The notes under the pieces: model-generated
Told to the model about the DNA's origin: nothing
Seen by the model: the letters and a program-made list of their open reading frames with translations, nothing else
The model's database searches: none
Translations under genes and position numbers: made by a program
NCBI RefSeq assembly: GCF_027887165.1
Contig: NC_077229.1
Coordinates: 352,148,416 to 352,212,415, forward strand
Source: Monodelphis domestica
Lineage: Eukaryota > Chordata > Mammalia > Didelphimorphia > Didelphidae
DNA length: 64,000 bases
Direction: 5' to 3'
Shown here: positions 49,500 to 63,489 of the stretch, piece by piece
How positions within the stretch are numbered: the first letter of the stretch is position 1
Layout of the letters: each line of letters begins with the position of its first letter

Positions 49500-50350
49500 G
49501 GAATTGTGATGAAAAATAATTCAAGTCTCAATGCAATTGAAGTAGGACCAATGAAGAGAATGCTGAGCTAAGAATCAGGAAGACTTAAGTTCAAATTTTA
49601 CCTTTTGTACTATAGAGAAATATTCATTAACTAATTAAGAGTTCATTAGGAAATAGAGTTAATTAACAAAATTTACTGATAGATACATTAGAGAGATGAG
49701 TGAGTTGGGATTTCTTTAAATCTGAATGGAGTCTCAGAGATGATTGATGGGAGAGAATTTTCCCAAGGAGCTTTAGGAAATACAGTTGGACCAACAGGTC
49801 TCTTTTGGACTGACCTGTTTCAAGGAAAGTTGTCCAAAGAGTGGCCCTGTGAGTTTGAAAAATCTTGATGAATTCACATTCTGAAGAAAAAAAAATCATC
49901 TTATTAGGCCAGAGAAGGAGATTGTTGGGTGCATTACCTGTGCTTTCCCTCATAGGTGCCAGCAAAGTCTGGTCTGTTTGAGGGGATAAGGCAGTAGAAT
50001 TTCTGACCAGTTGGAAATCAAATCTGAGCAGCAGGAAAGATAACCCTGACATTCCTCTCTATGTATAAGTTTGTTATTTATATTAAGAAAGATAGTTAAG
50101 AATTCTGGGTTTTAGATAAAAAGGAGGAGAGGATAGCCTCAACTCTATCTGAGGGAGAAGCAGGTCCTTGTGGACCAGATTGGTTTGGGTGGCTATAGTT
50201 AGGATTTATTAGAATAGGGACCTTACAAAAAACATAAGAAATACTTTCCTATATGTATTTCTTTTGCTTTCTCTTCCTTAAAACTTTATATTTACAATAA
50301 ATAGAGTTTTATATAACTGAACTGTGACAGAATTCTTTTAGACTGCTTTG
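49500..50350 (+). other. Possible LTR, plus orientation
   Basis: A GC-moderate stretch that ends with 'ttccttaaaactttatatttacaataaatagagttttatataactgaactgtgacag', an LTR-like 3' portion with AATAAA at about 50298. The 129-codon open frame on the minus strand (49663-50052) has no recognisable family, so I treat it as chance. It is interrupted by the L1 at 50367-50960 just downstream. Confidence 0.3.
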
Positions 50351-50976
50351 AGAAGCCATCTTTCTTTTTGTTTTCTTTATTTCTTTTTTAATTTTAATTT
50401 TTTTCTTCAATTTAGAACATTATTCTTTGGTTACACGAATCATATTCTTTCTCTCCCTCCCCTTTACCCACCCTTCCAGTAGCTAATGCACGATACCACT
50501 GGGTATTACATGTGTCCTTGATCAGAACCTATTTTCATGTTGTTGATGTTTACACTAGGTTGATCATTTAGAGTCTATGTCCCCAATCATGTACCCTTTG
50601 ATCCATATAATCAAGGAATTGTTTTCCTTTGGTGTTTCTACTCCCACAGTTTTTCCTCTGAATGTGGATAGTTTTCTTTCTCATAGAAACCTCAGAATTG
50701 TTCAGGATCACTGCATTGCCACTAATGGAGAACTCCATTATATTCGATTTTACCACAGTGTATCAGTCTCTGTGTATAATGTTCTCCTGGTTCTGCTCCT
50801 TTCACTCTGCATCAATTCCTGGAGAGCCTTCCACTTCACATGGAATTCCTCTAGTTTATTATTCCTTTAAGCACAATAGTATTGCATTACCAATATATAC
50901 CATAATTTGTTCAGCCATTACCCAATTGAAGGGCATCCCCACATTTCCAATATTTTTTGTAGAAGCCATCTTTCTT
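50351..50976 (-). mobile_element. 5'-truncated L1 with perfect 16-bp target duplication
   Basis: The insert (50367-50960) is the 3' end of an L1 on the minus strand: a T-rich run at 50367-50410 (poly(A) tail of the element), 3' UTR, and the last ORF2 codons ending at about 50955. It is flanked by an exact direct repeat, AGAAGCCATCTTTCTT, at 50351-50366 and 50961-50976. This is the cleanest L1 insertion in the window. Open frames here are remnants or reverse-strand shadows. Confidence 0.93.
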
Positions 50977-51335
50977 AATAGTAAAAACCAACAGCCTGTC
51001 TACTTAAGGCACAGGTTTTGGTAATATCCATATTAATACCAAAAATCATTAAGGATGTTGGTTTTTAAATTAATAATCAATAACTAAATATTACATTTTA
51101 TAAAGTTGTGTTAATAATAACCAAAGCAAAAGAACTACCTGACTTCAGCCCAGGCACAAGTCCAAGACAGTGTGGGAGGAACATATATCCATTTAAATAC
51201 CAATAATGTGATCTTGCCAATGTGGGGACATAGGAGAGACTATAGGGAATTTGGGGAAATACTATAGACATCTGGAGAATGAAGTCAAATGTTAAAAATC
51301 TCCATTTATGCAACCCACCATGATCCTATTGGGAA

Positions 51336-52800
51336 TATAAGGGAAAATTAGGGGTTATTGGCTGAATATATTATACTAGTGGTCGCCAGGGATTAAAATT
51401 CAATCCCAATAAAATACTCAAGTCAATTTGGGATTTTTATGGTAGTTTAATTACAATAGAAGGAAGAAATTAAGAAGAAGAAGAGAGAGAAAACGAATTG
51501 GACTGCTCTGGCAAGGCAGATAGGGGTTCAGAGGTCTGGGTCAAGGGACCTTATCAATCTAGCTTGGCTTCCAGTCACAAGACCACCTCTGAGATGAGGG
51601 GCCTCCTAGGAGGATAGCATTTTAGCAGGTAAAGGAAAAAAGGAATCAGGCTAAATCACTCAACAAGCATACTCAACAATGCTGCCAAAAGCTCCCAACA
51701 GTGAAGAGTGCAATGTCTCGTGTCCCCAGTTGATCACTAAACATCATCATCTTGTACCTGTAAATTCTTCTAACTGCAGGTGCATACAAAATTTTCCCTT
51801 CTAAGAGAAAAACCACAATAGTTAGAGAGAATAGAGGAATAAGAGAGAGAGACAGCATAACCAGTGTTTTGCTTGGCTCATTGACAAAAACCAGTTAGGG
51901 GGAAATCCCCTTTTGACATAAGAGTTCACATTCAAATTAAATGTTCAATCAACTTTCAGTTCAATCAACCACATCCAAAGTTCATTCTGGATCTTCTTGA
52001 TATAGTATAGGTTTCAGGAATCTTTTTGCAACAGTTCATTCTCTGTATTTAGGAGTTAGCAAGCTTATTTTCCTTAAAGATCTTTCTCAAAAATTTTTTT
52101 TTAAATCTTGGATTTTATTAAAATATAATCCCCCCCTGAAGTGGGTGTTGAGAAACACCCAGTTCAGCTCAGGATGTATGGTTCAGTTATGGAGGTGTAT
52201 GAGTCAATTCTCAAAAGAAGAGAAAAAAACAAAAACATTTTTTTAAATGGAAGAAAGTCAAACTTTTGGGAGAAGGAAAAAAAATTCAAAATCAGAATCA
52301 AAATATCAAAATCTAAATTTTGAGTAAACAAAAATAAATTCATAATAGGCCTTGTATTAGGGTCCAATAAATTTCTAACAGACCATTGTATAGGTCCAAT
52401 TTAAAGTAATTTATATCCCTCAAGTCTGTAGGACAGAATGCAGTAACATTTCACTTACCCATTTGCAGTCAAGACTACAGGAAGGTGCCATACTATAAGA
52501 GAGAAAAAGGACTAGAGTTTTGTGTGTCATAGGGAAGTGTCATTCCCTCGTCTGATTTTACCTTCATTCTCAGGGACAGGGGAGCCAGTATGATAGCCAA
52601 ACTTCAATACTTGACTGTGAGTATTTCACAAAGAGTGTAGATACAAGGAAGTCCTATGTCTTAACATATGTCAAACGCTGCCACCTCGAGTCTCACACTA
52701 GGTTCAAGTACTTTTGTAATGTCTTAGAAGTTCATCAATCCTACCTGGATTGGTTTCTTTCTTTTTGACCTGCGTGCTCTTTTTGGCACTATTCAGGTTA
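51336..52800 (-). repeat. 3' LTR of the minus-strand provirus
   Basis: Matches the other LTR (58845-60250) along most of its length. Examples: 'aaaattaggggttattg-ctgaatatattatacta', 'tcaatctag-ttggcttccag-cacaag', 'cactcaacaagcat', 'ctggatcttct', and the end around 'ttcaagt…tcaatcc-cctgg'. It begins near 51336 with TATAAGGG where the other copy has TGTAAAGGG. The upper boundary is uncertain because no clean TG/CA end or polypurine tract is obvious. Confidence 0.8.
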
Positions 52801-53608
52801 TGTATGTGTTCCTTTTTGATCCCATTTCTTGTAATATTTATTGAAGAAGATGGGGAAATTGGAAAAAATGGGGATATAGAAAGTTTGTAGCAGGGAATGG
52901 AGGAGTTTAAGGGAGAGAGTGAATATTGCTGCTGGTGAGGCAAAGGTGAGAGATTATCCCTGCTGAGAGGGAGCAGCCAGGGTCCAATAAGGACTGTTTG
53001 TTGTTGAATGACAGAACTGATCTTCATCTCCCTCTATGCCCAGAAAAGATAGTCCACTTATCTGACTACGATATTCTAATAAGAGAAATTTTATTAACCA
53101 GTTTGGATTGGAGAAATATCAGGGAAAAGGGGAAAAAGGAGGTCCTTAAATAAGGTTGGAATCTTTCTCAGCTTTAGAGCTAAGGCCAGCGCTCACAGGC
53201 TGTTGGACGGTTTCTCCCACTCCCATCTATGCTATATCTGTGCTGGGTTTGTCAATTTCAGAATCGTAGCAGTAGACAGAAAGCAACAAGAACTTTAACT
53301 TTAAGAGCTTTTTGGGCCTGTGTCTTCGGGCTGAACTGAGTAGAGGCACTCCTAATCCAGACTGGGAAGCCAATGATCCTCCCACCTCCAACACCAGGAA
53401 GGAAGTATGCCTGGCAGGAAGGAAATACTAGTCACAAGACCCAACTGCCACTCCCAGTTGCCCCTTCCCCTACCAACTGTCAGTCTTGTTTCCTTTCCAC
53501 ATTCCTAGAAACAGACACAAACATTAATCACAGTCCCATAACATTTATCAGTAAATGGCTGGTTCCCACAGTTTAAAGCTTTTGGGTATGTATTAATATT
53601 ATTGCAAG

Positions 53609-53650
<42 letters not shown>

Positions 53651-53995
53651 TATATTCATATATATATATATAAAGTTATATTACTGTAGAATAAAAAATT
53701 AAAATTGATTGTATGTACCTTAAGTACAAGAAATGAGAAAAGGGAAAATATTTTAATCAAAATAAAAGAAAAGCAATAAGAAAAATAAGAAAAAAATAAA
53801 TTCATCAATTCAATGTGTTGCTAAAAACAGTATCCACTTATCTATGGATTATTAACTCCAATGCATGTTATAGGATACAGTCAATCAGTCCCAATAGAAG
53901 ATACTCTTTTTATATGTGAGCAATGAATCCTAGAGTCCTTCTCTCCAATCTTTATAGATGTTGGAGTAGTTAACAATATTTGGAATGGCCCTTCT
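52801..53995. other. Region where env would be expected; possible second LTR fragment
   Basis: About 1.2 kb between the integrase end and the 3' LTR. No envelope wording found. 53037-53571 could be another LTR inserted in the same orientation: TG at 53037, 'aaattttattaaccagtttgg' with a minus-strand AATAAA type signal, a purine-rich tract, and CCCACA at 53571. I could not find a target duplication. A TA run follows (53610-53672). Confidence 0.35.
53608..53674. repeat. (TA)n microsatellite
   Basis: About 65 bp of alternating T and A with GT and CA/TTC interruptions. Confidence 0.95.
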
Positions 53996-53999
53996 CAGG

Positions 54000-54700
54000 A
54001 AGGCTAAATTGCTCCAGTATGCTGGAAGTTCTTTATATACACCTTGTCTCCTGGGGTTAGGTCATGAAGTAAAAAATCTAGTGGTCCAGCTTGTACTGCA
54101 GTGCTGGATACATGGAGTTCACACAGTTTGTGCTGTAATTTCTGTATATAGGAAGCAATTGAAGTAACTCCCCCTAATAGTGATGTATATGCATGGAAGA
54201 AAGGCTTAGCCTGTATAGGTGGATGTCCAAAAAGCATCTCAAATGGTGAGATGTGTAGGTCTTCCCTGGGCCTGCTTCTAATATAAAATAGGAACAGAGG
54301 GAGAATTTAAGGCCATTTTAAATGTGTCTCAGTGCATAATTTGCCAATTATAGGTTTAAGTTCTCTGTTCATTCTTTCATCTTGACCTGAGCTCTGAGGA
54401 TGATATGGTACATGAAATTTGGAAGTTATCCTCAAGCAACAATATATCTGATTCAGGACAGAATCAGTAAAATGACTACCTATATCTGAATCAATACGTG
54501 CTGGCAGGAGAAGATGAAGAATAATCTCTTTTAAAAGCACTATAGCAACACAAGCCACTGTGAATTGGACTGTAGGAAATGCTTCTGGCCATCTGGTCAA
54601 TAGATCTATTATGATTAGACAAAATTTGTAATGTCTAGCCTTTGGCATTGTTATGAAATCTATCTGTAGGTGCCCAAAAGGTGTGTAAGCCAGAGGATGC
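54000..54700 (-). pseudogene. Endogenous retrovirus integrase remnant
   Basis: Integrase inserts viral DNA into the host chromosome. The 113-codon open piece (54648-54307) has the catalytic-core layout: Asp in IDLLTRWPEAFPT, Asp in DSDIGSHF, and Glu within the SSGQDERMN segment, so the D,D,E residues can all be placed. A second open piece (54237-54004) is the C-terminal part, with a GDKVYIKNF block. The segments are separated by a frame change. The zinc-binding N-terminal domain lies further upstream (about 54700-55000) in broken form and was not traced residue by residue. Confidence 0.8.
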
Positions 54701-55055
54701 CCACCAAAGGCTTTTCTATGAAAGGCATGTTGGTTTTATGCTTGGCAGGTAGAGTAGGCTGAACACACTTTAGAGGCTATAGTAGTTATACAAGGGGCTA
54801 TCTATACTCTCTTAACAGAGTTCACGATGCCCTGGTTACCAAAGCGACCATTTTAATGAACAGATTGGCAAATTTGGTCATAAAAACTTCTAGGGAGCAG
54901 GAGTTTTTCTTCAGATGACACCCATACTCCACTAAACTGTTTTGCTTTAAATTTTTGCTTTCATTTTTCCAATTCCTTTTCATTATAGGAAAGTGATAAA
55001 TTTAAGTCATCAGTGTCTGTCAATGTTAAAATTAATTCGGGCCCTTCTATGGCTA

Positions 55056-55912
55056 CTAGCTTTGCAGTTCTGTTCTGTCTTTTCCCCTAGAGACAGGGTC
55101 AGTGCCACCCGTATGGGCAGAGCAATGGACTAAAGGTAGGGTTTCAGGCAGCTGGAGAGAAGAAAGAACTTCATTAATAATTTCTGCATTATCTATAGAA
55201 TTTCCAGCTGAGGTTAAAAATCCTTTCTGGAGCCATAGCACCCTGACTGAGTGACAAATGCCAAAAGCATATCTAGAATCCATATAAGTTTTGTCTTTTT
55301 ATCCTTGGCAATTATACAGGCATGTTTCAGGGCTATGAGTTCTGCCCCTTGAGCACTAATATTATAGGGCAGTGAAGCTGACCACTCAGTGGCAAATTCT
55401 GAGACTACAGCAGCTCCAGTGTAAAGTATGCCATCCCTCATAAAGGAAGAACCATCAGTAAATAACACCTGATCTATGTTGTCTAAGAGATCATCTTGAG
55501 GCTTTTCTGCCATGGACACTACTATTTCAAAACTGGATAATGGTTCTCCTGAAGTTGGTAAATCTGGAAGCAAAGTGGCAGGGTTAAGCATTGTATAGCA
55601 TTTCAGAGTAATATTTTTGTTGTTCAACAGGGTTATTTCATACCTTGTAATTTGCTGATCAGAAAATGTCTGTGTTCTATCCCTTAGCAACAGTGCTTCT
55701 ATCTCATGTGGGCAAATAATTGTTAATGGGCATCCCAATACTAGATCAAAAGTTTTTGTCACTAGTAAGGCTGTAGCAGCTAATCCTCTAAGACATGGTG
55801 CACCTGAAGCTACTGGGTCCAGTTGGCCTGAATAATAATCAATTTGGCGCTGAGGCCCCAAAGTCTGAGTTAAAACACCTGAATCTACCCCTCTTTGCTC
55901 ATTTAAATACAA
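55056..55912 (-). pseudogene. Endogenous retrovirus RNase H remnant with RT connection
   Basis: A 232-codon open frame (55912-55214) covers the RT connection and RNase H. The first RNase H aspartate lies in FTDGSS and the glutamate in AELIALKHA. The next aspartate-containing motif (DSRYAFG) is read in a different frame at 55283-55056, so a single-base frameshift lies about 55260-55290. RNase H would degrade the RNA strand of the RNA-DNA hybrid. Confidence 0.85.
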
Positions 55913-56164
55913 AGTAAATAGCTTGTTGTAATCTTGGATACCTAGAGCGGAGGTAGACAGGATAGCCTATCTTAGATCTGACAGAGCTGACAGGAGTTCT
56001 GGCTCTAATTTGAGGGGTTCAGTGACCAAATCCCTTAGTGTTATGAGGGGTTTAGTAATTTCCCCATAGCAATGAATCCATTGTCTACAAAATCCTGTTG
56101 CTTCTAAAATTGCTCTTAATTGTTTCTTCATGATAGGAGTGCTTACTTTTTGAATATTTTCAAT

Positions 56165-56890
56165 TCATTTGGGAGAAATAGAATGGGCACCCACAGTCAG
56201 GATGAACCCCAAATATTCTACTTTGAGGAGACACCACTGAACTTTGTCCTTCGAGACCTTATGCCCTCTTTTGTGCAGTTCCAAAAGAAGGGGTTTATTA
56301 TCTTCTTGACATGCTTCTGCATCTGTTGAAGACAGGAGTAGATCATCTATGTATTTGATTAATTTGCTGTTTTTAAATTTTATATTATCTATGTCTTGGC
56401 TCAAAATCTGTGTGAATAAACACAGGCTTTCCACATAACCCTCCAAGTATTCTGAAAACTCTTCCAGGTGAAAGCCAAGATATGCCTGGAATCCTCATAA
56501 ATGTGTTTGGAAAAGAAGGCTGAGCACAAGTCCACTACTATAAAGTATGTAGCTGTGCTAGGAATAGAAGTGCAAGAGAATCTAGAAAAGAATAGAAGAA
56601 ATTATCGTATTTATGTTGGAAACTATGGAGTGTCTCTTTATAACATGATTGTTCACAATCCTCAAATCCTGTATGTATCTATAGAGGTGCTTACCATTGG
56701 GCCCCCTTTTTGTTTTTGCTTTTTTTAATGGGCAGGATGAGCATGTTGTATTCAGATTTATAGGAAATTATGATGCCCTGATAAATTAATGAGTTTATTA
56801 CAGGGGTAATAGACTCTATTGCTTCCTTTGAGAAAGGGTACTGAGGAATGGAAGAAGGTGGGCTAGATTTAATTTTCATCTGCACAGGAA
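56165..56890 (-). pseudogene. Endogenous retrovirus reverse transcriptase remnant
   Basis: Two open pieces: 56885-56691, the start of the RT fingers with a PQYPFSKEAI stretch and PIKKSK, and 56446-56165, containing the catalytic motif Tyr-Ile-Asp-Asp followed by LLLSS, then a GHKVSKDKVQWC stretch and the LGFIL block. Between them (56690-56447) the frame is interrupted. YIDD with LLL is the usual class I style. Inactive through frameshifts and stops. Confidence 0.85.
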
Positions 56891-56975
56891 CAGCCTACTT
56901 AAGTAAGCCTACATTGGAAGAAGATGTGACCCAAAGAGACTCCAGTATATCTGCAGTTATTGCAAAGGTGGGATG

Positions 56976-57320
56976 CTATTTCCCCTCTTGGATCTCTGAG
57001 AGAACTACAGGGAGTAAATTTGAAGATTCCTCAGGTACTTCCAATGATAAGGAACCATCTGGGGAACAAGTAATTGTGTCACTGGGTTTGCATAGAAGGT
57101 CCCTCCCCAGCAAATTTAAAGGGGAGCCAGGTATCAAAAGGAAGGAATGTTGTACCTCTAGGGGTCCTAAAGGCACAATCTTAGGGGAAAGTTATTTTTA
57201 ACTCATTGGAATATCCATGACACTCCCATTACATTCTCTGAGCCAATGTAATAGCAATGCAAATCAGGTGCACTCTTTAATAGAGATCTGGAAGCTCCAG
57301 TGTTCAAAAGACAATCATAA
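56976..57320 (-). pseudogene. Endogenous retrovirus protease remnant
   Basis: The aspartic protease active-site triplet can be placed at 57294-57305 on the minus strand in the context LLNTGAS, where the catalytic Asp has become Asn. The C-terminal part is a 66-codon piece (57176-56976) with a PLNLLGRDLL end typical of class I retroviral proteases. Stops separate the two parts. Confidence 0.75.
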
Positions 57321-57579
57321 TAGGTGTTACCCACCTTCAAGGTAACATGGGGTTCATCAGTATGGGAGGGCAATGGATAGGGACAATGGGTAGTAAGACT
57401 TCAGAGTCCAGAAAATAAAAGGTTGTATCCTCTGATTCTTCTGTCCAACCCCCACCCCCAGACACCCTCATAGTGTTTTGGAAGTTCCTTGGGCACACCC
57501 CTTAGGGGCATTAACACTCTGAGTATATTTTGGACGAGCTCCATTTAAGTTATATTGTTTTGGGGTCATTTGGTTTGAG

Positions 57580-58650
57580 TTATCATTTTCCCAATTTCTA
57601 TTCCTATATTTATCATTCCCAAAGTTGTGGTTTCCATTATCATTATTATAGTTATTTCTTTAATTATTATTTCTGTAGTTGTTATTAAACTGCATATTAT
57701 TTCTGATTGCCTTGAATAAAGTTCTATACTCTGTCATTCAGTGGCCCTTCTCACAGAGTTGGGAGGTAATGGATTGATAGATTCTTGGAGTGGGACAAGG
57801 GCCATTGTTTGAGTATCATGCTCTTTTTCCAGTTTATCAATCTTATCTGTTAAATATGTCAATCATTTCTCAATTTTCTCTATGAGATCATTAGTCTCTT
57901 CCCCCTTTTCTTTGTTTCCTTTTGAAACAGATATAGTGTTTTTTTCTTAATTCTTGACGATCCATTTGAGGCCACCCTTGGGCAATGAGTTCTAAAGTAA
58001 TCCCTGATCACTTTGCAAGAGTTATTGACAAAGTTCCTCTAATTTGTCTTATGCAATTTTCTTTAGAAAGATCAAAATCTGGGAATTGACCCCCAAACTC
58101 AATTATTCTGTCCATGAATCTGGAGGGTGTCTCTTCCTCATTTTGCTTAATTTTTTCAAATTATGTCCACTTATCCATGCTGTCACCTCACTCTCTCATG
58201 GCAGTTCAGATGGCCTCCCTAAAAAGGTATAGTTGTAAATAATCCTCAGAGTTGTTGTAGTCCCATTTGGGATTCTGAGATGGCCAGTGTGTGCTGCATT
58301 GTGCCCCTGGGGTTTATTAACATGAGAAATTATTTTATTTTTCTCACATTCAATTAAAAAAGCCTGGAGCAAGTTTTCAACATCTTTGTAAGACAGATTA
58401 TAATGAAAAAAAATATGTCTGTCATCTTTTTCTTTACCATAAATGGATCTTGTTTATGTGTGCGAACATTTGGTGTGAATTCATTTATTTCTGGGGGTGT
58501 AAAGGGTATATGGTAACTTAGAGTCACCACATTCTCATTGATTCCTATTTCAGGTACTTCTATTAGAGGAAAAAGGCCCCTAATTTAATTTGTAACCTGT
58601 GAGTCAGTTTGACTAGAAAGATTTTCTTTAGAAGGACGAGATTTCCTTGG
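57580..58650 (-). pseudogene. Endogenous retrovirus gag remnant, minus strand
   Basis: In broken frames: a capsid start (PLIEVPEIG-type stretch, about 58570-58540), a major-homology-like region (EEETPSRFMDRI, near 58130), a tail with YFRTHCPR (near 58000), a Lys/Glu-rich segment, then a partial zinc-knuckle (LCEKGH, about 57755) and an Asn-rich stretch (57590-57700). The capsid tail resembles the plus-strand gag at 42235-42270 (YFRRNCPNW), so both come from related families. Matrix domain not identified. Confidence 0.7.
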
Positions 58651-58824
58651 GGCTGAGTTCAATTAAAATAAAGGAAAAAAGAGAAAAAAATGTTTTATAC
58701 TCATCTGATCTCATAGCTGTGTTCTCAACTGCTGAGTTAGATGCTTAAAAGACTGACTTGAGGATGACTAAAGAGTGAAAGAGTTATGAAAGATTTCACA
58801 GAGATTTGAGGATACTGGTCACAA

Positions 58825-58841
58825 CCTTCATGGATTAGCCA
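58825..58841 (-). other. Candidate primer-binding site
   Basis: Reading on the minus strand, the LTR ends CCCTTTACA (to 58845), then GTC, then TGGCTAATCCATGAAGG. PBSs start with TGG right after the LTR. It can be matched to a decayed tRNA-Arg-type site if one base is inserted; the assignment is weak. Confidence 0.45.
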
Positions 58842-58844
58842 GAC

Positions 58845-60250
58845 TGTAAAGGGTAAAATTAGGGGTTATTGACTGAATATATTATACTACTGGCCGCTAG
58901 GGATTAAAATTAAATCCCAATAAAATACTCTTCAGTTTGGGATTTTTATGGTGGTTTTATTACATTAGAAGGAAGAAATAAAGAAGAAGATGGGAGAGAA
59001 AAGGAATTGAACTTCTCTGGCAAGCCAGATAGAGGTTCAGAGGCCTAGGCCAAGGGGCCTTCTCAATCTAGGTTGGCTTCCAGCCACAAGGCCTCCTCTG
59101 AGATGAGGGGTCTCCTAGAAGGATAGCAGTTTAGGAAGTAAAGAAAAAAAGAATCAGCCCAAACCACTCAACAAGCATTCTAGGAATGCTGCCACGAGCT
59201 CCCAATGCTGAAAGAGCCCAAAGTCTTGATGAAAGACAGCAGAGAGTGGAAGTAACAAGAAATATATAGACAGTTCTTTACATCACTTCCTGTTTCTCAC
59301 ATGTACCAATGGTAGTTTAAGCTTGACTTATGATAGTCCAGGGGGTCTGGAAAATAGTTTCCCCAAAAGGATAATGGAAAAATAATCAACTTTAAAATTG
59401 CAATAATTTGTGGATAAAAGGGGGGAAAAGAACAAAACAAATGATTACTAGATTGACAAAAAATCAATTTTGGGGCAGTCCACTTTGGCATAAGAATACA
59501 CATTCAAAAAAAAGTTATTTCAACTTCCCATAGTTCAATTCACATCCCAAAATTTCCTCTGGATCTTCTGGTAGAGTGTGTGGTCTCTTCAGTCATCTTC
59601 ACGGCACCTTCTAGAATCTGGAAGGTAGTCTCTTGTTCTAAATTTGGCTCAAATTCAAGTCAAAGTTCAAAATAATAACATCGTTCCCCCCCCCAACCCC
59701 CAAGGAAAATAATAATACATTTCTCCCCTGTGGAGGATACAGAGATACATGTGGGAATTACACAGGGATACATGGTCAAGTCATAAGGCATATGAATCAA
59801 TTTGCAAAAGAAAATAAAAACATGGAAAAATCCAAATAAAAGAGAAAAATAATTTGTGGATGAAATACAAAATGTAAAAATCTTATGTCTAAAGAAATCT
59901 AATTAAAGGAAAAAGAAATCTATAACAAGTCTTTGAGTCAGGGCCCAGTTAAAATGATTTAAGCAATTATGCATTTACCCAATCAGTAGCCAAGATTATA
60001 GAAAGTTTGCCACACCATGAAAGACAGAAAAAGTACCAGATTTCAGCAGCAAATGGGAACTTAGATGGCAGTGAAAAGGAGATGCTTGATAGAATGTGGC
60101 TCAAGGAAGTCCTGCATTCAACACATATTAAATAGCCACAACCTCAAACCCCAAACAAGTTCAAGTCCTCTTGTCTTGGCTCAAAATTATATCAATCCCC
60201 CTGGGATCTGGTCTCTTTGACCTTGTGCTCCATGATTCTTTAGAACTGTA
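58845..60250 (-). repeat. 5' LTR of the minus-strand provirus
   Basis: At least 1.4 kb. It matches the 3' LTR (51336-52800). The inner boundary is clear: TGTAAAGGG on the plus strand (an LTR terminus ending in CA on the minus strand). A minus-strand AATAAA signal at 58961-58956 lies about 110 bp from that end, a normal R/U5 distance. A C run at 59687-59696 is present. The outer boundary coincides with the start of the STK39 retrocopy, so it may be truncated there. Confidence 0.8.
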
Positions 60251-63238
<2,988 letters not shown>

Positions 63239-63439
63239 TATATACATATATATCTTAAAATCAGTGACATACTGTGTCAGCCATGTGTGAGTACAAATTA
63301 TTTTCAGAATAAAGTCATAACACAGTTGATAATGTACATTCAAAGACGTGCCAAAGTCCCCCAAATTCACAATAGCCAAGTTAATTAAAATAGCAAATAA
63401 ATCCACTATCATGAAATCCATTTCACATAAGTTGCTGTA

Positions 63440-63489
<50 letters not shown>

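Larger units (their letters stand above)
51336..60250 (-). mobile_element. Degenerate endogenous retrovirus (provirus), minus strand
   Basis: Two related LTRs in the same (minus) orientation flank retroviral gene remnants in the order gag, protease, reverse transcriptase, RNase H, integrase when read on the minus strand (high to low coordinates). The reverse-transcriptase and capsid style, and the integrase C-terminal 'LLTTPT' type block near 53960, point to a gammaretrovirus-like (class I) element. No env was recognised. Total about 8.9 kb, but with many stops and frameshifts, so it makes no functional protein. The right LTR meets the STK39 retrocopy at 60250. Confidence 0.88.

Noticed and set aside
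49663..50052. A 129-codon minus-strand open frame
   Set aside because: No recognisable domain; lies in an LTR-like region; no splice or promoter context.
55214..55912. A 232-codon open frame, the longest in the window
   Set aside because: RNase H motifs and position between RT and integrase show it is a retroviral remnant.
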